From Diplocarpon mali (Eukaryota; Ascomycota; Leotiomycetes; Helotiales; Drepanopezizaceae), in the NCBI GenBank assembly GCA_024741835.1, contig JAENRP010000119.1, positions 55,266 to 119,265 on the forward strand: a stretch of DNA of 64,000 nt, written 5' to 3'. The translations under genes were made by a program, and so were the position numbers. Under the pieces are notes generated by a model. It was not told the origin of the DNA. It was given only the letters and a program-made list of their open reading frames with translations, and did no database searches. This document shows positions 25,125 to 36,169 of this stretch, in pieces (within the stretch, counting starts at the first letter, position 1; each line of letters starts with the position of its first letter).

Positions 25125-25366
25125 TCACGTGACACAACTCCTCATCAAGCAACGCAGGGGGCTGAGACTCGAGTTCAAGAATCCTCAGAAGAGTCCGCCG
25201 ACGCGACGTCGAGTCATTACCGTGGACCGAGTAGGTCCGTCTGGTACGAGCGGGTCATCGCGCCCGAGCCAGTCCAGCGCAGAAACCCGCGCCCAAAGCC
25301 CCCCTGGCAGTGAGTGCCATGGTGCCAAGATGCCCGCGAGCCATGCACGCGTCCCTGGTGCAAGGT

Positions 25367-25371
<5 letters not shown>

Positions 25372-25411
<40 letters not shown>
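25372..25411. repeat. (GA)n microsatellite
   Basis: About twenty uninterrupted GA dinucleotides. Confidence 0.95.
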
Positions 25412-25416
<5 letters not shown>

Positions 25417-25982
25417 GAGTCCCACGAGTCACCCGCGCCGCTCTTCGACGGGCGGGCAGCGAGACTCGTGCACAAAAGGGCCGCAACTCCTGGTCCGGAG
25501 CATTCGCCATTCGCATTCTCCCCACCGTGCCTGTCCACCGTGACTCTCTGAGAGACGGAAAAGTCTCTGGAGGATCCTGGGCGCGCCAGGTCTGCAAGGC
25601 CCACGACGAATGGTCGGCGAACCTCAAATACTGCCGGGCCCGGGGAGCCGGATCTCGAGAACTGGAGTCGGCCGACGGATCGGAGTCATGAGAGTCGGTG
25701 CCGGCGAACGAGGGTCAGGAAATGTGGGAAGAAATCCCCAAGACTTTCGCTTCGCGCTCGAGGCCAGAGTGACGAGCCCTCGAGCTCCACGGACGCCTCC
25801 ATCCGAAGGGCGAGCGAAAGATCCTTGTGGCGCACACACTCCAGCCCCGCCCAGCGCTGCAGGAGTCGAGTTGGCAGCGGAGAGCGGCGATCGCTCCCTT
25901 TGCCCTGCCATGGATCACAATCCCATGCATCTCATCCATCCGGTGTGTCCCATGTGTCCCATCCGGTGTATGCCACCCGTTG

Positions 25983-26063
25983 CATCCATCTCATCCATCT
26001 CATCCATCTTGTCCCATCCCACCTATATCATCCCACCTATATCATCCCACCTATATCATCCCT
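25983..26063. repeat. Tandem repeats CATCTCATC and a 14-bp TATATCATCCCACC unit
   Basis: Two adjacent arrays: CATCTCATC-type units (25986-26008), then about three copies of the 14-bp unit (26017-26063). Confidence 0.9.
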
Positions 26064-26374
26064 CTTCCGCACCTCGACGGGGTAGGGAGGTAGGCGGCGG
26101 CATGCGGTCATGACCGACACTTGCGAGAGTTGGCCGGGGCGGTGGCATGGAAACAGAAACCGGTCCACTCTCTCGTTGGCCCGGACAGCACAGCAAAAAG
26201 TGCGTGCATGAGCTGACCGTCCCAGACGCGGCTCCTGTCCCAGCTTCCCATGACCTGATTTGCCAGCCAGCCACTCGTGTGCATTCCCCGACTTCCCGCT
26301 CGTCGTGGGCTTCCGGGCAGATTCCACAGTGCCGTGCGGGCTTGTCTCGTCCTCTGCTCGAGGTATCTGCCTGC

Positions 26375-26408
26375 TGGGGCTGGGCCTGGGCTGGGCTGGG
26401 CTGGGCTG
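26375..26408. repeat. GGGCT tandem repeat
   Basis: Consecutive GGGCT/GGGCCT pentamers. Confidence 0.85.
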
Positions 26409-26635
26409 TGTTTGCTTCAGGGGTTGAAGGCCGAAAGGAGGCTTCCCGAATCACGTTGCTTCTGTACACAGTCCTCGCCGACCGGGGAGGGCCTGGTCAG
26501 GGGGACGACCATGGCGGTGTTGGGGCTGGTGTTTGCCAAAGCGCTGTTGCTGCTGCTGCTGGGGCTGGGAGAAAGGAGACGCGGCGAACGAGTGGTCGGT
26601 CCAATATACTTCGGCCGGGGAGGGATCAGTTCGTC

Positions 26636-26668
26636 TCGCATCACATCGCATCGCGTCGCATCACATCC
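26636..26668. repeat. CGCAT/CACAT tandem repeat
   Basis: Short run of CGCAT, CACAT and CGCGT pentamers. Confidence 0.7.
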
Positions 26669-27019
26669 AGTGTATCACACGGCGCGCATCACCAAAGGAG
26701 CGCTGCGCTCCCAACATCATAGTGTAGGAGGGAGGAAACCCGGATGCCGCTGTTCGCATGTGAAAGATGTGGACTTTTTCGCTGACAACGGTCAGCCAGC
26801 CGGGTCGGTCGGTCCCCTTCCTCGAACCCCCCGAGCTGCTGCGCTGGCAAGGATCGGGAGCGATCGGTGTGCTGACGCGGGCAAAACTTGGAAGAGAGTG
26901 TTGTTTCGGTGGTTGGGAATTGGCAATGGGGAATGGGTGCTTGGTAGTCAGCTACCTGCCCACCTTACCTTACGCAGTTACAGTATAAGGGACTGGAGGG
27001 AAGATTCTGCACCGGGAGT

Positions 27020-27056
27020 CGGGGCGCGGCGCGGCGGGGCGGGGCGGGGCGGGGCG
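27020..27056. repeat. GGGGC tandem repeat
   Basis: GCGCG followed by four GGGGC pentamers, about 650 bp upstream of the DPBB start codon. Confidence 0.85.
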
Positions 27057-27690
27057 ATACGAAGAGATAAGGATAAGCCATAACCCTTGCGCCTAACCCC
27101 CCCTGGGCCATCAGGGACCGGGCCACCCCGCCTTCTCATTGGCTGCTCCTGCATCGGCTAGGGAGCCGCTGATTGTGATTGGCGAGCAATGGGGCAACCC
27201 CTGCAAACTTCCCCCTTACCTTCCCCACGTCCAGCCTTTCCCCCCACCTTTCCCTCTCCCACCCCCTGCTTCTTCCCTGTCTGCCCTTTTTTAGCGTCAG
27301 CTCACGCCACCCCCCCCCGTCAGTTCATTAATAAAACCTCCACCCATCCCGTACCGTTGCCTCGATTTTTTTATGCTTCCCCTTACCATCCTTTCCCCGT
27401 CTATTCCTTCGTCCATCCCCCTCCATCTCTTGTACTCTTCGTACCTTTCCATTCTTTCCTGCTCCCTGCCAACAGGTTTCGCCCCGACTCTTGAGATATC
27501 GCTTCTCGTCACCCTCCTTCTCTGCTGAAACCGCAGCTACAGCATCCATCGCTAGCCGATCTTGATCTTCCCATCTCAAACGACAACGACAACGATAACA
27601 ACATCCTTAACCAACAACTGCCAGGATCCGAGCAGTCTCTCGGCTTTCTTCCAACCTTGCTCCTCACCCCCGCCTACCATCCTCCTCATC

Positions 27691-28653
27691 ATGAAGTCCA
27701 CAAGTTTCGCCCTCGGCGCTCTTATCGCCTCGGTCGCCGTGGCCCAACCTCACCGTCACCACCAACACAGAGACAAGCACCACAAGCGCGAAGTCGTGTG
27801 GGTGACGGACGTCGAATATGTGTACGAGACAGTCGCCGTCATCCACACCGTCTGGGTACCCCCCGGATTCGTCCCCCCTGCGACCGAAGTCACGACCTCG
27901 TCTTCGTCCTCGTACCCCGCTGCTCCCCCCAACCCCCCCAACAAATACTTCGAGAACGGGCACGCGGAAGTCAAGTCCAAGCCCGCCGTCTCGCTGCCCT
28001 CCATCCCGGTGCTCAATTACGTCCCACCGGTCCCCAACCCGACACCCGTCGCACCCACCACACCACCAGCCCCAGAATACCACGCGTCGCCGGCTCCGGC
28101 TCCGGCTCCGGCTCCAGCGCCAGAGCCAGCGCCAGAGCCGAGCCCATCTCCAGCCTACGTTGCTCCGGCTCCCGCGGCGCCTCCGGTCTACAGCCCTCCC
28201 GTATACGACGCGCCCGCTGTCGACCCGCCAGCTCCCGTGTACAACGCTCCCGCCCCCGCTCCCGAGACGCCAGCCCCCGCCGCCCCCGCGCCGGTCCCGA
28301 CCTACGCGGCCACGCCCTCCGAATCCACCGGCGGCGCCTGCTCATCTGGCAGCCCATGCGAGGGAGACATCACCTACTACGAGGCCGGGCTCGGAGCGTG
28401 CGGCACGACCAACGACGGCAGCACGGAAAAGGTCATCGCGCTGCCTCACGGCATGATGGGGACCCAGTCCAACGGGAACCCCTACTGCGGCATGACCGTG
28501 ACCATCAAGCTCGGCTCCAAGACGGTGCAGGCGACCGTCGTCGACAAGTGCATGGGCTGCACCGGCAACTCGATCGACCTGTCCAACGCGGCCTTCGAGG
28601 AGCTCGCCGACTTCGCCGTGGGCCGCACGCAAGCCACCTGGTGGTTCAACTAG
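27691..28653 (+). CDS. Secreted double-psi beta-barrel (RlpA/expansin-like) protein, Asp f 7-type
   Basis: Single exon, 320 aa. The start MKSTSFALGALIASVAVAQP gives a clean signal peptide with likely cleavage after AVA/Q around residue 19. A His-rich patch follows, then a Tyr/Val segment (DVEYVYETVAVIHTVWVPPG) usual in this family. A long Pro/Ala linker with PAPAPAP and PAPEPAP repeats leads to a C-terminal double-psi beta-barrel (about 218-320: GDITYYEAGLGACGTTND, NPYCGMTV, VVDKCMGC, IDLSNAAFEEL). The family is found at the cell wall and includes the allergen Asp f 7; no catalytic activity is established from these motifs. An in-frame ATG 129 nt upstream would bury the signal peptide and was rejected. 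The gene is strongly GC-rich and isolated by long flanks. Confidence 0.92.
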   Translation: MKSTSFALGALIASVAVAQPHRHHQHRDKHHKREVVWVTDVEYVYETVAVIHTVWVPPGFVPPATEVTTSSSSSYPAAPPNPPNKYFENGHAEVKSKPAVSLPSIPVLNYVPPVPNPTPVAPTTPPAPEYHASPAPAPAPAPAPEPAPEPSPSPAYVAPAPAAPPVYSPPVYDAPAVDPPAPVYNAPAPAPETPAPAAPAPVPTYAATPSESTGGACSSGSPCEGDITYYEAGLGACGTTNDGSTEKVIALPHGMMGTQSNGNPYCGMTVTIKLGSKTVQATVVDKCMGCTGNSIDLSNAAFEELADFAVGRTQATWWFN

Positions 28654-29196
28654 GCGCTGCTCGACGCACCCTCTCCCCTTGGCCCCGTAGAGTGGATCTC
28701 TCACCCCGCCCCTGACGCTCGCAAGTCGACGTCCACGATTTTGCTTTTTCTTTCCACACCGCACCATGGACCGGGCGTCGCACGCGTACGCAGCGGGGCA
28801 CATGCCCTCCAGCATATCCCCGGCGTCAGATCCCAACGTGCGCAGCAACTCGGACGGAGGAGACGGGGCTCTGCATCTTTGGAGGGGTTTTTTTCTCTCT
28901 CTTGGTTTTGTCTTCCTCACGAGTTCACGACGGTGTGCCCGGAGCACGGTTTCCCTTGGACCGCCACTAGCGGCAGCCTTCGTGCTTAGATATTCTTGTA
29001 TATACTTTAGATGTTAGTGTATACACGTCCCACTCGGCATGACCAGCACGCCAGCACGTCTTTCCTACCGCGTCTCCGCTGCCCCATTCCTCCCGTTTCT
29101 CTCCTCCCTTTCCTCTCGCTCGATCCCCCTCCCCGTCCAAGCGCATACCCGCGCCCTGCCTCCTTGACTCGTTCGTCCCTGGGGTCCTCTCTCCCT

Positions 29197-29231
29197 ACGG
29201 TACGGTACGGCACGGCACGGCACGGCACGGG
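29197..29231. repeat. ACGGT/ACGGC tandem repeat
   Basis: Pentamers ACGGT turning into ACGGC, seven or so copies. Confidence 0.85.
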
Positions 29232-29444
29232 GCAAGCCACGAGCTCCCGTTGCCTCCCGTCCCATCCCGTCCCATCCCTCCTTTTCCCAAGGCAAGGGGG
29301 CTCTGGGTCTGGGTCTGGGTTGCGGTGCGGGTTGCGGTGCGGTGCGCGAGCCTCGGCTCCCGGCTGTGTTTCGTTTCGGTTGGGCTTGCTGGAATGTGCG
29401 TCTGATCCGCGTCGCGTCGCATCGGATTAGATTAGATTACACCA

Positions 29445-29468
29445 GATCGGATCAGATCAGATCAGATC
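29445..29468. repeat. GATCA tandem repeat
   Basis: Overlapping GATCA/GATCG pentamers, just after an ATTAG run (29424-29439). Confidence 0.8.
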
Positions 29469-30014
29469 GCACTGTAGAGTAGAGAGTCGGTTGCCGTGGG
29501 GTTTGATCTTCCGAGAAGGGCCCCCAAGCCGGGTGCCCAGCACGATGATTCCCCTGGCATCTTCCCCTACAGCGCCCGGTGATCACGCCAAGTCGCAAGA
29601 CAGTGCAGGCCAGACGGACCGCTGTGGAGTTGGTAATTCCGCCTCTTTTGGCCTGGGGTATAACTACATGTCTCATGCATCGCCTTTCCCAGCGAGCCGC
29701 GAGCTTCCAGAGCCCACCACCCACCATCTCCCGTCCCTTCCCGTCCCTCCCTCCCCTCCCCTTCCCTTCCGTCCAAACCTAGATTCCAGCCGAGAAAGAG
29801 ATGGCCAAGCAGATCAGAAGCAAAAAGTGGTATATAAACATGATGAGAACAGCACGCTGCGCGAGAGACCTCGAGGACGCCAAGAAGATAGGAAGATGAG
29901 TGGCTGATCGTTGAAGAGGATGGGGGGCGTCGTCGTGCTCATGTCGGTGGTGGTCGGGCGTGCGGAAAGACAGGCCCATCCACACGATTCGCGGCATCGT
30001 GAGCGTGCGCCAGA

Positions 30015-32236
30015 CTAGTTGTCGTGGGGTGGGTAGAGGCCACGGACAACTCGAGCCGGGTTGCCGCAGACGACAGTGTAGGGTGGGACGTCCTGACATG
30101 ATGCTGTTAGTTTACGCATACTCGTGCGAGCGCAACGGCTTTCCAATCTTACCCGCGTGACGATGGATCCGGCCCCCACAGTACTGCCCTTGCCAATCGC
30201 CCTCCCGGGCAGGATGGTGACGCCGCCCCCAATCCAACAGTCGGAATCAATGGTGATCTTGCGTCCGAGATTCGGCCCCCGCGACCCGAGCCGCCTCTTG
30301 GGATCGACGGGGAGGGTAGCGGTGTAGATGTTGACGTTTGGTCCGATGTTGCACCGATCCCCAATCTTGACCTCGCAGGTATCGAGAATCGTGCAGTTCT
30401 TGCCAATGGCAACGTCCTGGCCAATGCTGATGTTGTACCCGTAGTCGCAGTTGAAGGGGGCCTCGACAACCACGTTGTCGCCCACGCGCCCCACGGGAGT
30501 GGGCGGTGACGCTTGGGTTGGGGAGATCACATGCTCGCGAGGTTGGAGGATGTCGCGAAAGAGACGTGCCCGTTCTTCGGGAGAGACGCCGTTGTTGGGA
30601 TTCGTGCTGCTGTTGAAGCGCCAGCAGGCTCCGTTGCAGCGTTCGCGCTCGAGGACCAGCTCCTTGTCGAAGGGGAAGTAGTGGCGACCTGCGAGCATCT
30701 CTTCCTTCTGTGTCTGCTGGCGGGCGGTCGAGGCAAGGTTAGACAGGGCCAGCTGTGCCGCGACTTGCGGATTCGTATGCGGGCTATCGGCGTGTATTTG
30801 CGGGTGCAGTATCTGTGGCAGGGTCGAGGATGTGGACTGGGGGGTGCCGGTATCTGAGTCTGGTCTCGCTTCTTGTCTTGAAATGTCGTGGATAGGCCCC
30901 ACGCGCTCGTAGACGTTCTTGGCCTGCCCGTCTGGATACGCACTACTCGATGCGGTAATAGGCGTTGGTATCTGGTGGGAATACGATATGGCAGAGAGCC
31001 TGGTATTCTCCGCGCTGTTTCCTGGAGCGCTGGGAACGCTGGGCGCACTTGGCTGATCGTCTTCCGCGTTGGTTCGTCGTCCTTGGCCGTGTTGGGGATC
31101 AACCCGTAAATTCTGACCACGATATCCAGGTAAGGGCTCTCTCCGAGGTTGTCCTTGGATTTGGGATGCGTATGAGGCCTGGCCATAAGGAGAGGTCTCA
31201 TACTCTGTCTTGGACTGCAGAGGAATTGGTGCTTGCTTCTGTTCGGTTTTGGGCCACTGGCCGCGTTGCTGGTAGCCCGAGCAAACGAACCCCCCACGCA
31301 GACAGTTGTTACCTGTCTCACTCGTCAGCTCCAGCCCCAGATGCCCTTGCAGCCCCCAGCAGTCTCTGAACTGCATCACTTACATTCTGGCCTGTTTTCG
31401 TCGCACTTCTTCTTGCGCCTTCGACATGTCATACAGCCGGTTTTCGTCCGATTACTGAAGTTTCGTTTCCGCTTCTTCGGGTCAGATTGTTCAGACATCT
31501 CTCTCCTGTCCTGTTCGTAGCCTCCGTACGGGTTTGAGGATCGGTCGTCGTCCCCAGGACTTTGATAGCCACCACGCTGCTGAGCATCCATATTCTGAGA
31601 CGCTCTTTGAAGTACCTCTCCGATTTGCTCATCTGAAGTGATTTGCGAACTGGCAGAATACTGCCGAGAGTGCCAATGGTCGTGCGGAGTGCCAGCATCA
31701 CGGGCCTCTTCATTCGCAAGAAACTGCCGGTATTGTGCGTCTGGGCCATATGAATCGCGCTGCTCAGACTGTGAGGGTACCTGGAGACTCTCGTCGCGTG
31801 AAGTTTCTGGTTCTGTTGTCGCCGTCGTTGGCGTTTGCTTTGTAGAAGACGCAAGAGCGTGGCTGTGGTAGGAGTTTGCGGGAGAGGAATCCTGATCCAC
31901 GGACCCGGATCTTTTGCGCTTGTGTGAGATCTCTACTTCGGAATACCCGTTTGGTGACTGATACGCGTGCCGTTCGGCACTGGGCAGCTGGACCCAGTCC
32001 TCTCTTTTGCTCGTCGTGGTCGTGATAGTTAGTTTCTCCTGGCCTGGGGGGGTGACTCGTAGCTGGCCATGGGGCCTTTCATCTGAGCCTCGTCGGGGAG
32101 CACCATTTTCCGCCGCTCCACCCGCCGGGGCGGCTGTTGTTGTGGGCTGCTCCTTGCCATTTACTGCAGTGAATCGTGATGTTGGCGGCTCGATCTGAGC
32201 AGTCGTGCTCTGCTCGTCTGACGTAGCCGTCGCCAT
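30015..32236 (-). CDS. Zn(II)2Cys6 DNA-binding domain fused to a hexapeptide-repeat (maltose/NodL-type) O-acetyltransferase
   Basis: Exons 31384-32236, 30153-31312 and 30015-30092, about 696 aa. A polar Ser/Gln-rich N-terminus leads to NFSNRTKTGCMTCRRRKKKC. The Zn2Cys6 cysteines fall at about 268, 271, 278, 285, 288 and 295, the last two supplied after the first intron (71 bp). After a disordered linker comes a maltose-acetyltransferase N-terminal domain (MLAGRHYFPFDKELVLERER, about 485). A left-handed beta-helix follows with NCDYGYNISIG, GDRCNIGPNVNIYT, and the end VPPYTVVCGNPARVVRGL (donor intron 60 bp). The acetyltransferase part would move acetyl from acetyl-CoA to a sugar or similar hydroxyl; whether it is active is unknown. 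A nuclear location is implied by the zinc cluster. Start taken at MATATSDEQ; an in-frame ATG lies 60 nt upstream. Confidence 0.85.
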
Positions 32237-32757
32237 CTTCCCACCGGCGGCGACTCCTTGGATGATTATCTCTAAGATTTCCCTTGCCAGGCTCACCAGA
32301 TCCAGCAGGCCAAAAGGACTTTTGGCTCTTGGTAATGATCCCCGTATCCCGTGACGAGAACGAGGCTGATCGCGAATGCGCCGACTCGAGCTGGATCGAC
32401 GCCGCCAGCTTCACCAGAAGAGAAGAGCCTTGGAAGAAGCAGTAACTCTGCTAACAGCTGTGGGCGGAGAACAGATGATGGAATCTCGGACCTGCAGCGG
32501 AAGGGCGAGCTGCTCTCAAGTCTGATAGACACGTTGTTGTTTGTTGCAGCCAGCGACCAGGAACGATTTTTGGCCCTCGCTTTTCCTTGGGCAGTTGCGT
32601 GGTGGAACGAGAATGATCCGGTCGAGTGCACTCTCCCTGCTTTCCCTTTCCCGTCCTCTCCGCACTACGACACCACGCACCCGAATAATCTCAATCTCAA
32701 GCCCTCAGGCTCTCAACCTTTCAATCTCCCTCCCACCTTACCCTCGCCGTTTTCTCT

Positions 32758-32822
32758 TCCCCTCCCTCCTCTTCTCTTCCCCTCTCTTCTCTTCCCCTCT
32801 CTTCTCTTCCCCTCTCTTCTCC
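32758..32822. repeat. CT-rich tandem repeat, about 16-bp unit
   Basis: Roughly three and a half copies of a CTTCCCCTCTCTTCT-like unit upstream of the Zn2Cys6/acetyltransferase start. Confidence 0.85.
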
Positions 32823-33865
32823 TCCGTCAACGGATTCTATCTCGGCAATATGCTCTCCAGTTGTTGCTATTCCAACGACTCTCGGGAATATCTCGATCTA
32901 CTGGGAGCTCTTGCGGCCGGCAAACTTGCTTCGACCGTGGCTGCTTACACCTCTCGCCTCCGGTAGCCTTTCCGGCTCTCCTCTTTTTTCTTCTTTCGTC
33001 TTTGAAATCTAAGTGGATCCTTCTCGCGTTCCAAATTGGACTATTCCGCGTCCTCGCCGAACGCCAATGCTGACTGACCGACGGTGCGAGCAGTCAGATC
33101 TGAGACGGGAAGAGGGTGTTGATGGGGATACCGGACGTCGAGGGAATTCAGTTACAATGGGCAGCTCACACTTCTCCGAGGCCTGGTTTTCGGTGGGAGG
33201 CGGCTGGTAGTCGCTGCTGTGGATCCCGAATGGGCGCGCCTCGGCTTGCTAACAGACAAGAATGAAGGTCGGCGAACAGCACCCTTGTATGCCTAATTGC
33301 GGGCTTCTTGAGCGGCCGACAGGTCCAAACCCGATTTCTTCGAACAATAGCGCTTATTCCGTCCAGTTCCTCTTCCTTCGCTCCCGCCGAAGCTCCTCTC
33401 CTTCCAGCCGTCCCTGGATTCACGTGGCTCAGCCGCGACACACAGATTCGGAACCGGCTCGAGTCCGCTGCGCTTCTCCCCACGCGTCTGCTGCTGGGCC
33501 CTCGATCACTCAACACACGATTGAAAAGCGGGGGGTTGTGCACTGTCACCGTCGGATAACGCGAGGGATACCGGTACTGAATGTTTGCGATCAGGATGGG
33601 GCGAGGATTGGGGGTTGGGAGCGGATTGGGAATGCCAACACCCAGCGGATGGGGAACGGAAGACACGAGAGGCTGGGCCGTACGGGGCTGCTGCCAATAT
33701 ATTGTCGCTCACCCGCTCGCCTGGCTGTCGCGCGCACTCGTCATGAGATGGATCCGGGGGCTGTCACTGGACTGGCTGCTTGCCCTAGGCCTGGCTTGCC
33801 TTTGGCCCTCCCTGGGGGGGGCCTAGCCGTACCCCCTAGTACACAGTACGGAGCCACGGGCTACT

Positions 33866-33885
33866 ACTGTACTGTACTGTACTGT
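33866..33885. repeat. ACTGT pentamer repeat, four copies
   Basis: Four perfect ACTGT units. Confidence 0.9.
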
Positions 33886-36169
33886 GGTATATCGCGCGCC
33901 TATTGCGGGACCTCGTCGCTAAGGTTACTCGGTAAGGCCTTCAGTTGTGCTGTGGCGGTTCGGGATATTGCTCTCTCACCCCACACGCCATCTCTCTGCG
34001 CCAGACACTTTCGCAGTACTGGTACGAAGATTTCTCCGCAATTCCGACGAGCTTGACACCAGATGCCCTCTGTCGCTCGTCCAAGGGGACTACGGGGGCT
34101 TGTACGGTGTAGGCAGTCTCGCCGTTCCGTTCGGTCCACGCATCGAGTACATGTTCACGCGGCAGAGGAGAGAGTCAGTACTGTGGACGCCTGTCTGGAG
34201 GGGAGCAGCGAGAACGGCGGGACAGGTGCTATTGCCGTACAGCAGCCCGTGTGTGAGATGAGGTGCATACGGCGCGGCATGTCAGTCAAGTTTGCACTTT
34301 TGGGGAAATGGAAAGGTGGAATTCCGTGGGAAGCCCTCTGTCTCTGTCACCTCGCGCCGGCAGATCAAGGCTCAGACTTTCACGCCTTCGCTCCCAGCAA
34401 GAGACAGGCTACGGGAATGAGATGCGCGATGCGATACAATACGAAAGAGACCAGGTTTGTTGCCCGTGGCCCCTCTTTTGGCCCGGCCCTGGCCTGCCCT
34501 GGCCTCCCTCTGCTGAGCTGAGCGGCTGCTCGCTTTGCACGGCAGCTGCGTCAGCACACTCTGGAACTATTGCCGCGACGGCACCATCCCTGCGCGGCCG
34601 CTCTATTGGTCGCGCCTCGAGCTTTCTCTCTCGGCGGTTATCTTGATCAGGCAAGGCCAGACTGAACTCCCAGCCAAGCTCCTACCGACGTGCCCGAGCC
34701 AGACGGCTATTGTTAGGAGAACAAAGAGCCACATTGAAACGCAATCGTCGACGGAGTCCGTGTGGCGCTGCTGTTGTGCAGTGCAGCAAGAGCGGCATGC
34801 TGGCAGCAGGCAACGCCAAATCGCCGCGAGGGCCTTTCTGAGTCCGTTCCGGGACTGCCAGTCGCCGAGCTGGTTCCACCTCAAGCGGATCACAGCGGCG
34901 CTGCACAAACACAGCACCCGATACTCTGGGAAATACTTGGTTCGAGGGATTCGACTCACCAGGAATCCAACCGCCGGAATCTCGGCCCAACGACAATGAC
35001 TCCGACAGTCTCACAGAGGCTCTGAGAATACGCTCTCTTCCGAGTCTCCCTGCCCCCAGCTGCGTTCTCTTGAAACAAAAGGATCAGGAGCAAGGATAGC
35101 AACCAAAATAGATTATTGGGAGATGGGACTCGGCGAACTGACGCTCATCGAGGACTCCACCATCACATCGTAATGCCGGAAGCAAAGGAGACCTTGCGGT
35201 CCCGGGATCATTCAGAAGGAGGTAGAAGCATCGCCTTTCCCCCGTGCTGATTCGCATCTGGCGGATACGTGTTCTGGGAGCTTGGGGGATGAGCAAACGG
35301 ACGGGTGTTGGCAGAATGGCTCCAAGACGGCGGCCGCGGCACTGTTGCCAACAGACGATCAGGACCCGCTTACGCTTACAGCGTCAACGATGAGTGGATT
35401 GCCGAGCTGCGTCTGAGACTTCCCAGCTCGAAGCGCTGCAAAGCGAACCAGGACTAGCGAGCGATTACCGTAACGCCACCGCGTCGGATACAACGTACAC
35501 ACCCGTCCTCCGCATAGCAGAGGACGAGTTATAGTACCCTTCCTGCTTTCCTCTGGCAGTGGAATCGCTTCATGAGGGTCCTCGAGGTAAAGCTACGGTC
35601 TCCATTACTACGTGCACCTCGGTATACCAACCGACACAGCGCCTCTCGCAATCGTTACCACAGCTGATTCGGGACATCTTCGCCCTGCTTGCTCTGGTGC
35701 GTTGGGCAATCTACATATTACTGCTATGACGTGCTTGCAGAGCAGACGTCAAAGGCGGAAGAAGCCGCTCAGCCGTTAACCCAACCTTTCCATCCGAACT
35801 CTGTTCTCCGACCTCAGTCTCAGCCGAGCTTGCTTCGGGAGGTGATGAGAAATGTCCCGGCACATCGTCAGGTGCCGGGCGGATCGACATCCATGGCCAT
35901 GAACGCAAAATCCACCCCCCAGGTCGCTCCCGAGTTCTTGTACTCGTTCTCTGTCTGCTCTTCCTCCCTTCCGACGCTCCGTTGCTGGTCCGACTGCACG
36001 CAATAATGCAGCGCTGTGGGGGCGCCGTGCAGTGGGGGTCCCGCGGCAGGCCTCAGAGTGGTTGCTGCTACTTGCTGGGGTGGTGATTCTCTTTCGTTCC
36101 TGTCTCCCTCTCGCCCGACTCGATGTATCCTGCGTTGGTGGCCTCGAGCCGTCCTCCCGTCTCCATGCC

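Larger units (their letters stand above)
23619..27690. other. 4-kb low-complexity intergenic region upstream of the secreted DPBB gene
   Basis: No supported gene on either strand. It alternates GC-rich stretches with tandem repeats listed separately. The last 500 bases are a pyrimidine-rich tract (27190-27480), usual for the promoter or 5' leader of a strongly expressed fungal gene. Long open frames here have skewed composition (runs of Ser, Arg or Pro) and occur on both strands at once, a sign of GC bias rather than coding. Confidence 0.6.
28654..30014. other. Intergenic, GC-rich with short tandem repeats
   Basis: 3' flank of the DPBB gene and 3' flank of the convergent Zn2Cys6/acetyltransferase gene. 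No supported gene; pentamer repeats at 29197-29231 and 29445-29468. Confidence 0.55.

Noticed and set aside
27562..27690. In-frame upstream start for the DPBB protein
   Set aside because: It would put 43 polar residues before a textbook signal peptide.
32351..33073. Plus-strand 240-codon open frame
   Set aside because: Consists largely of translated CT-rich repeats (Leu/Pro/Ser runs) in the upstream region of the Zn2Cys6/acetyltransferase gene.
33262..34056. Plus-strand 264-codon open frame
   Set aside because: Mixed low-complexity composition, no motif, and open frames on the opposite strand in the same place.
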